Origin: JBAROU01 sp049642385
Lineage (GTDB): Bacteria; Chloroflexota; Dehalococcoidia; DSTF01; RBG-16-68-14
NCBI GenBank assembly: GCA_049642385.1
Contig: JBAROU010000127.1
Location: 1 to 7,214, forward strand
DNA length: 7,214 bases
Reading direction: 5' to 3'
Position 1 is the first letter of the stretch. Every line of letters begins with the position of its first letter. The notes beneath the pieces were generated by a model. It had not been told where the DNA came from. It did not search any database and saw only the letters and a program-made list of their open reading frames with translations. Positions 5,181 to 7,214 of this stretch are shown here, piece after piece. A program made the translations under genes and the position numbers.

Positions 5181-6026
5181 GTGCCCGACGTGGAGTTGTC
5201 GTCAGGGACCATCGACTACCAGGACACAGGCGGGAACGGCCCCATCGTCGTGTTCCTCCACGGCGTGGCGATGGACGGCTCGCTGTGGCAACACGTGGTC
5301 GCGGATCTGCGCGGAGACTACCGCTGTGTGGTGCCAACCCTGCCACTGGGCGGGCATCGCCGCCCGATGCACCCCGAGGCCGACCTGTCGCTGCACGGCC
5401 GGGGCCGGCTCCTCGCGGAGTTCCTGGGGCGCCTCGACCTGCGCGACGTGACCCTCGTTGGCAACGACTGGGGCGGGGCGCAGCTCCTGGTTGCCGAGCG
5501 GAACGAGCGAGTCGGGCGCGTCGTGCTCACCTCCTGTGAGGCATTTGACAACTTCCCTCCCGGGCTTCCTGGCCGCATGCTCTGGCTGGCCGCGAAGCTG
5601 CCCGGCGGGCTCACCGCCCTTGCGCAACCGATGCGGCTGCGGGCGCTTCGCCGCCTGCCAATCGCCTTCGGCTGGATGTCGAAGCGGCCTGTCCCGCACG
5701 AGGTCATGGACGCCTGGCTGCGGCCGTTGCTGACCCAGCGAGCGATCCGACGCGATCTCATCAAGTATCTTCGTACTTCCGACACGAGCGAATTCCTTAG
5801 GGTGGCCGAACAGCTGCGCTCCTTCGATCGCCCAGCACTCATAGTCTGGGCCGCGGAGGACCGCGTCATGCCGCCGGAGCACGGACGACGGCTCGCCGGA
5901 CTCTTGCCCCGCGCGCAACTGGTAGAGATCACCGACAGCTACACGCTCATCCCGGAGGACCAGCCCGCGAAGCTCGCCGCGCACATACGCGAATTCCTCT
6001 CAAGTGAAGCGGTCAAGGCCACGTAA
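5181..6026 (+). CDS. Alpha/beta hydrolase, Asp-nucleophile type, catalytic His not found
   Basis: The 281-residue alpha/beta-hydrolase-fold protein has the oxyanion-hole segment FLHGVAMDGSLW (25-36). Its nucleophile elbow is VGNDWGG (93-99), with Asp 96 where haloalkane dehalogenases and epoxide hydrolases have their nucleophile rather than the Ser of esterases. A helical cap region follows (about 115-200), then a strand and acid turn LIVWAAEDRVMP (220-231) with Asp 227. The C-terminal turn, where a G-x-G-H-F-like segment normally provides the catalytic base, reads ITDSYTLIPEDQP (250-262) and has no His. The protein may be a hydrolase with altered chemistry or a non-catalytic relative; the substrate is unknown. 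The GTG start is chosen from the ideal AGGAGG. It is divergent from uspA and convergent with the nitroreductase gene. Confidence 0.88.
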   Translation: MPDVELSSGTIDYQDTGGNGPIVVFLHGVAMDGSLWQHVVADLRGDYRCVVPTLPLGGHRRPMHPEADLSLHGRGRLLAEFLGRLDLRDVTLVGNDWGGAQLLVAERNERVGRVVLTSCEAFDNFPPGLPGRMLWLAAKLPGGLTALAQPMRLRALRRLPIAFGWMSKRPVPHEVMDAWLRPLLTQRAIRRDLIKYLRTSDTSEFLRVAEQLRSFDRPALIVWAAEDRVMPPEHGRRLAGLLPRAQLVEITDSYTLIPEDQPAKLAAHIREFLSSEAVKAT

Positions 6027-6068
6027 CGCAGCCGGGGATCAGGACCGTACGAGGTACGCTGACTGCGT
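6026..6068. terminator. Shared hairpin between convergent genes
   Basis: ACGCAG (6026-6031) and CTGCGT (6063-6068) are perfect inverted complements that enclose a second perfect stem CGTAC/GTACG (6046-6050 and 6054-6058, loop GAG). The structure fills the 45 bases between the hydrolase stop and the nitroreductase stop. A short GTTT follows on the plus strand, so it could end transcription from the left and perhaps from both sides. Confidence 0.4.
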
Positions 6069-6071
6069 GTT

Positions 6072-6563
6072 TCACCACCGCTCCTCGTGCACCAGCTCCG
6101 GAAGCGGCGTGCGTGCGACGCCTCGGTGCAGCGACTGCTCTGACTCCGGGTAGCCGAAGGCGATCACGATCGAGACCCGGTGACCCTCCGGCAGCCCGAG
6201 CACCTTCGAGGCGCACTCGCGGTCGTGCATGGCGACAGGGCAGGAGGTGATGCCCTCCGCCCAGGCGGCCAGCATCATGTTCTGGGCTGCACGCCCCCCG
6301 TCGAACTCACCCCCGTTCGGCAGCAGCACCACAGCAACGACGAGGGGCGCCGACGGCACATGGGTGGCGAACTGCCCGCAGGCGGCCAGCTCCGCCTTAC
6401 GCGCCTGGTCGCGTAGCACGACGAAGGCCCACGGCTGCGTGTTTTTCGAGCTGCCCGCCATCCGGCCGGCCTGGAGGATGCGCTGGGCTGTCTCCTCCGG
6501 AATCGCCTGCCCGGTGTAGTTCCGGCTATCACGCTTGGTGCGAATGCAGGTGTACGCGTCCAT
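6072..6563 (-). CDS. Nitroreductase-family FMN oxidoreductase
   Basis: The 163-residue protein of the nitroreductase fold binds FMN as a homodimer and uses NAD(P)H to reduce nitro compounds, quinones or similar acceptors; the native substrate is not evident. The phosphate-contacting N-terminal segment is TKRDSRNYTGQAIPEE (9-24), followed by the ribityl/isoalloxazine loop AGSSKNTQPWAFVVL (36-50). The middle helix and turn DGGRAAQNMMLAAWAEGI (88-105) comes next, and the C-terminal LGLPEGHRVSIVIAFGYP (122-139) precedes a terminal Arg-x-Pro-Leu region. It is shorter than classical NfsB (about 217 residues) and matches the compact single-domain subfamily. The start ATG 6563-6561 is chosen over an in-frame ATG at 6638 because AAGGAG (6571-6576) lies 7 bases upstream and the 25 extra residues are low-complexity and cover the promoter. 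Confidence 0.93.
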   Translation of the reverse strand: MDAYTCIRTKRDSRNYTGQAIPEETAQRILQAGRMAGSSKNTQPWAFVVLRDQARKAELAACGQFATHVPSAPLVVAVVLLPNGGEFDGGRAAQNMMLAAWAEGITSCPVAMHDRECASKVLGLPEGHRVSIVIAFGYPESEQSLHRGVARTPLPELVHEERW

Positions 6564-6595
6564 TCGAGGTCTCCTTCCAGATTCGATTCGCCGCG

Positions 6596-6604
6596 ATTCT
6601 AGCA
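6596..6604 (-). promoter_or_regulatory. Extended -10 promoter of the nitroreductase gene
   Basis: On the minus strand TGC-TAGAAT (6596-6604) is a near-consensus extended -10, embedded in TATGCTAGAAT. No good -35 is seen 17 bases upstream. The predicted start near 6589 gives a leader of about 25 bases carrying the Shine-Dalgarno. It also argues against the longer reading frame from 6638. Confidence 0.55.
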
Positions 6605-6680
6605 TACGGCCCTTGGAGCCGCGATCTGAAGAGCACACCAGTTCGCGCCGATACTACTCATGGAATATGAAAGGATTTGC

Positions 6681-7214
6681 ATGCATAGAAATAGCACCTT
6701 AGAGACCATGGGCTGGCTCTGGCAGCGCCAGGTGCTTCGGGTCCTGCTCATCGCAGCGCCGGGCATCACGGCGGCCGTCGGCATCCTCACGGCGCAGCAG
6801 TCGATCCTGGCAGTGTCCGTCGTCCTGAACCTCGGCGTGGGCGTCATGTTCTCGAGCGCGCTGTTCATTGCCGTGAGCGTATTCGCCCGGCGAATGGCAG
6901 ACGAGCGGTCCGGCTTGGTACGAGCGACTGAACAGCAGCGAAACCACAACGGCAATCCTCGTCTCTCGATCTACGACGAAAACGGCGTTTTTACCGACTG
7001 GTACTTCCGGCTGCGCGTTCAGGAGGAGATCGAACGCTCGCAGCGCTACGACCTCGAGTTCTCCATCCTTGTCGTAAAGCCAGCGGCCCTGGACGGCGCC
7101 GACGCGGATTCACTCAGCGCGAGCGCCGGTTACAACGAGATGATCCGCCAGTCACTGCGAAAATCCGACGTGCTCGCTCTGCTCCGCGACGGCAGCGTCG
7201 GCATTCTCCTACCG
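6681..7214 (+). CDS. Membrane-anchored degenerate GGDEF-like protein, 3' end cut by window edge
   Basis: 178 codons are visible and the frame is still open at the edge. Two hydrophobic helices (about 17-38 and 44-67) form an N-terminal membrane anchor. After a short linker comes a segment that tracks the start of a GGDEF domain: SIYDENGVFTDWYFRLRVQE (about 96-115) stands where active enzymes have D-x-LTGL-x-N-R-x-x-F, followed by an ERSQRYDLEFSILVVK helix and strand. RKSDVLALLRDGSVGILLP at the end aligns with R-x-x-D-x-x-A-R-x-GGDEF-x-x-LLP, so the signature would be RDGSV. The catalytic residues are lost, and the domain is probably a regulatory or binding relic rather than a diguanylate cyclase. 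The ATG at 6681 is chosen for AAAGGA 5 bases upstream; an in-frame ATG at 6660 lacks one. What follows downstream is unknown. Confidence 0.7.
   Translation, partial: MHRNSTLETMGWLWQRQVLRVLLIAAPGITAAVGILTAQQSILAVSVVLNLGVGVMFSSALFIAVSVFARRMADERSGLVRATEQQRNHNGNPRLSIYDENGVFTDWYFRLRVQEEIERSQRYDLEFSILVVKPAALDGADADSLSASAGYNEMIRQSLRKSDVLALLRDGSVGILLP

Noticed and set aside
5202..5984. 260-codon minus-strand frame
   Set aside because: It is antisense to the alpha/beta hydrolase; there are no recognisable motifs, and the coding strand has a perfect ribosome binding site and fold motifs.
1..7214. CRISPR array or other tandem repeat array
   Set aside because: I saw no regularly spaced repeat; the only long repeat is the single 47-base att pair.

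Overview
The window comes from a GC-rich bacterium. Long reading frames with strong G/C third positions, good Shine-Dalgarno sequences and extended -10 promoters of the form TATGnTAGAnT would fit a Chloroflexota (Thermomicrobia-like) or actinobacterial chromosome, but the sequence alone does not fix the lineage. Gene content is mostly ordinary chromosomal housekeeping and stress genes, interrupted by one small foreign-looking insert.

Layout from left to right. Bases 1-1082 (minus) hold the first 360 codons of an MgtE magnesium channel whose 3' end lies beyond the left edge. A complete tRNA-Arg(UCG) follows at 1244-1319 (plus). The last 47 bases of the tRNA region, from the anticodon loop through CCA and two bases beyond, are repeated exactly at 3068-3114. 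Between the repeats lie a VOC (glyoxalase-fold) gene with a damaged C-terminus and an aminoglycoside-phosphotransferase-like kinase, both on the plus strand. This is the usual footprint of site-specific integration into a tRNA gene, yet the 1.79 kb unit has no recognisable integrase. To the right are a DEAD-box RNA helicase (minus, 3155-4354), a small universal stress protein (minus, 4573-5004), an alpha/beta hydrolase (plus, 5181-6026), a nitroreductase-family flavoprotein (minus, 6072-6563) and the start of a membrane-anchored protein with a degenerate GGDEF-like domain (plus, 6681 to the right edge).

How the genes relate. There is no long operon; most genes have their own promoter. mgtE and the tRNA have face-to-face promoters whose predicted transcripts overlap. 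uspA and the hydrolase are divergent, as are the nitroreductase and the GGDEF-like gene. The hydrolase and nitroreductase converge on a shared hairpin. The two insert genes look like small-molecule modification or resistance cargo. Three chromosomal proteins (UspA, the hydrolase and the GGDEF-like protein) keep their family fold signatures but lack key active-site or ligand residues.
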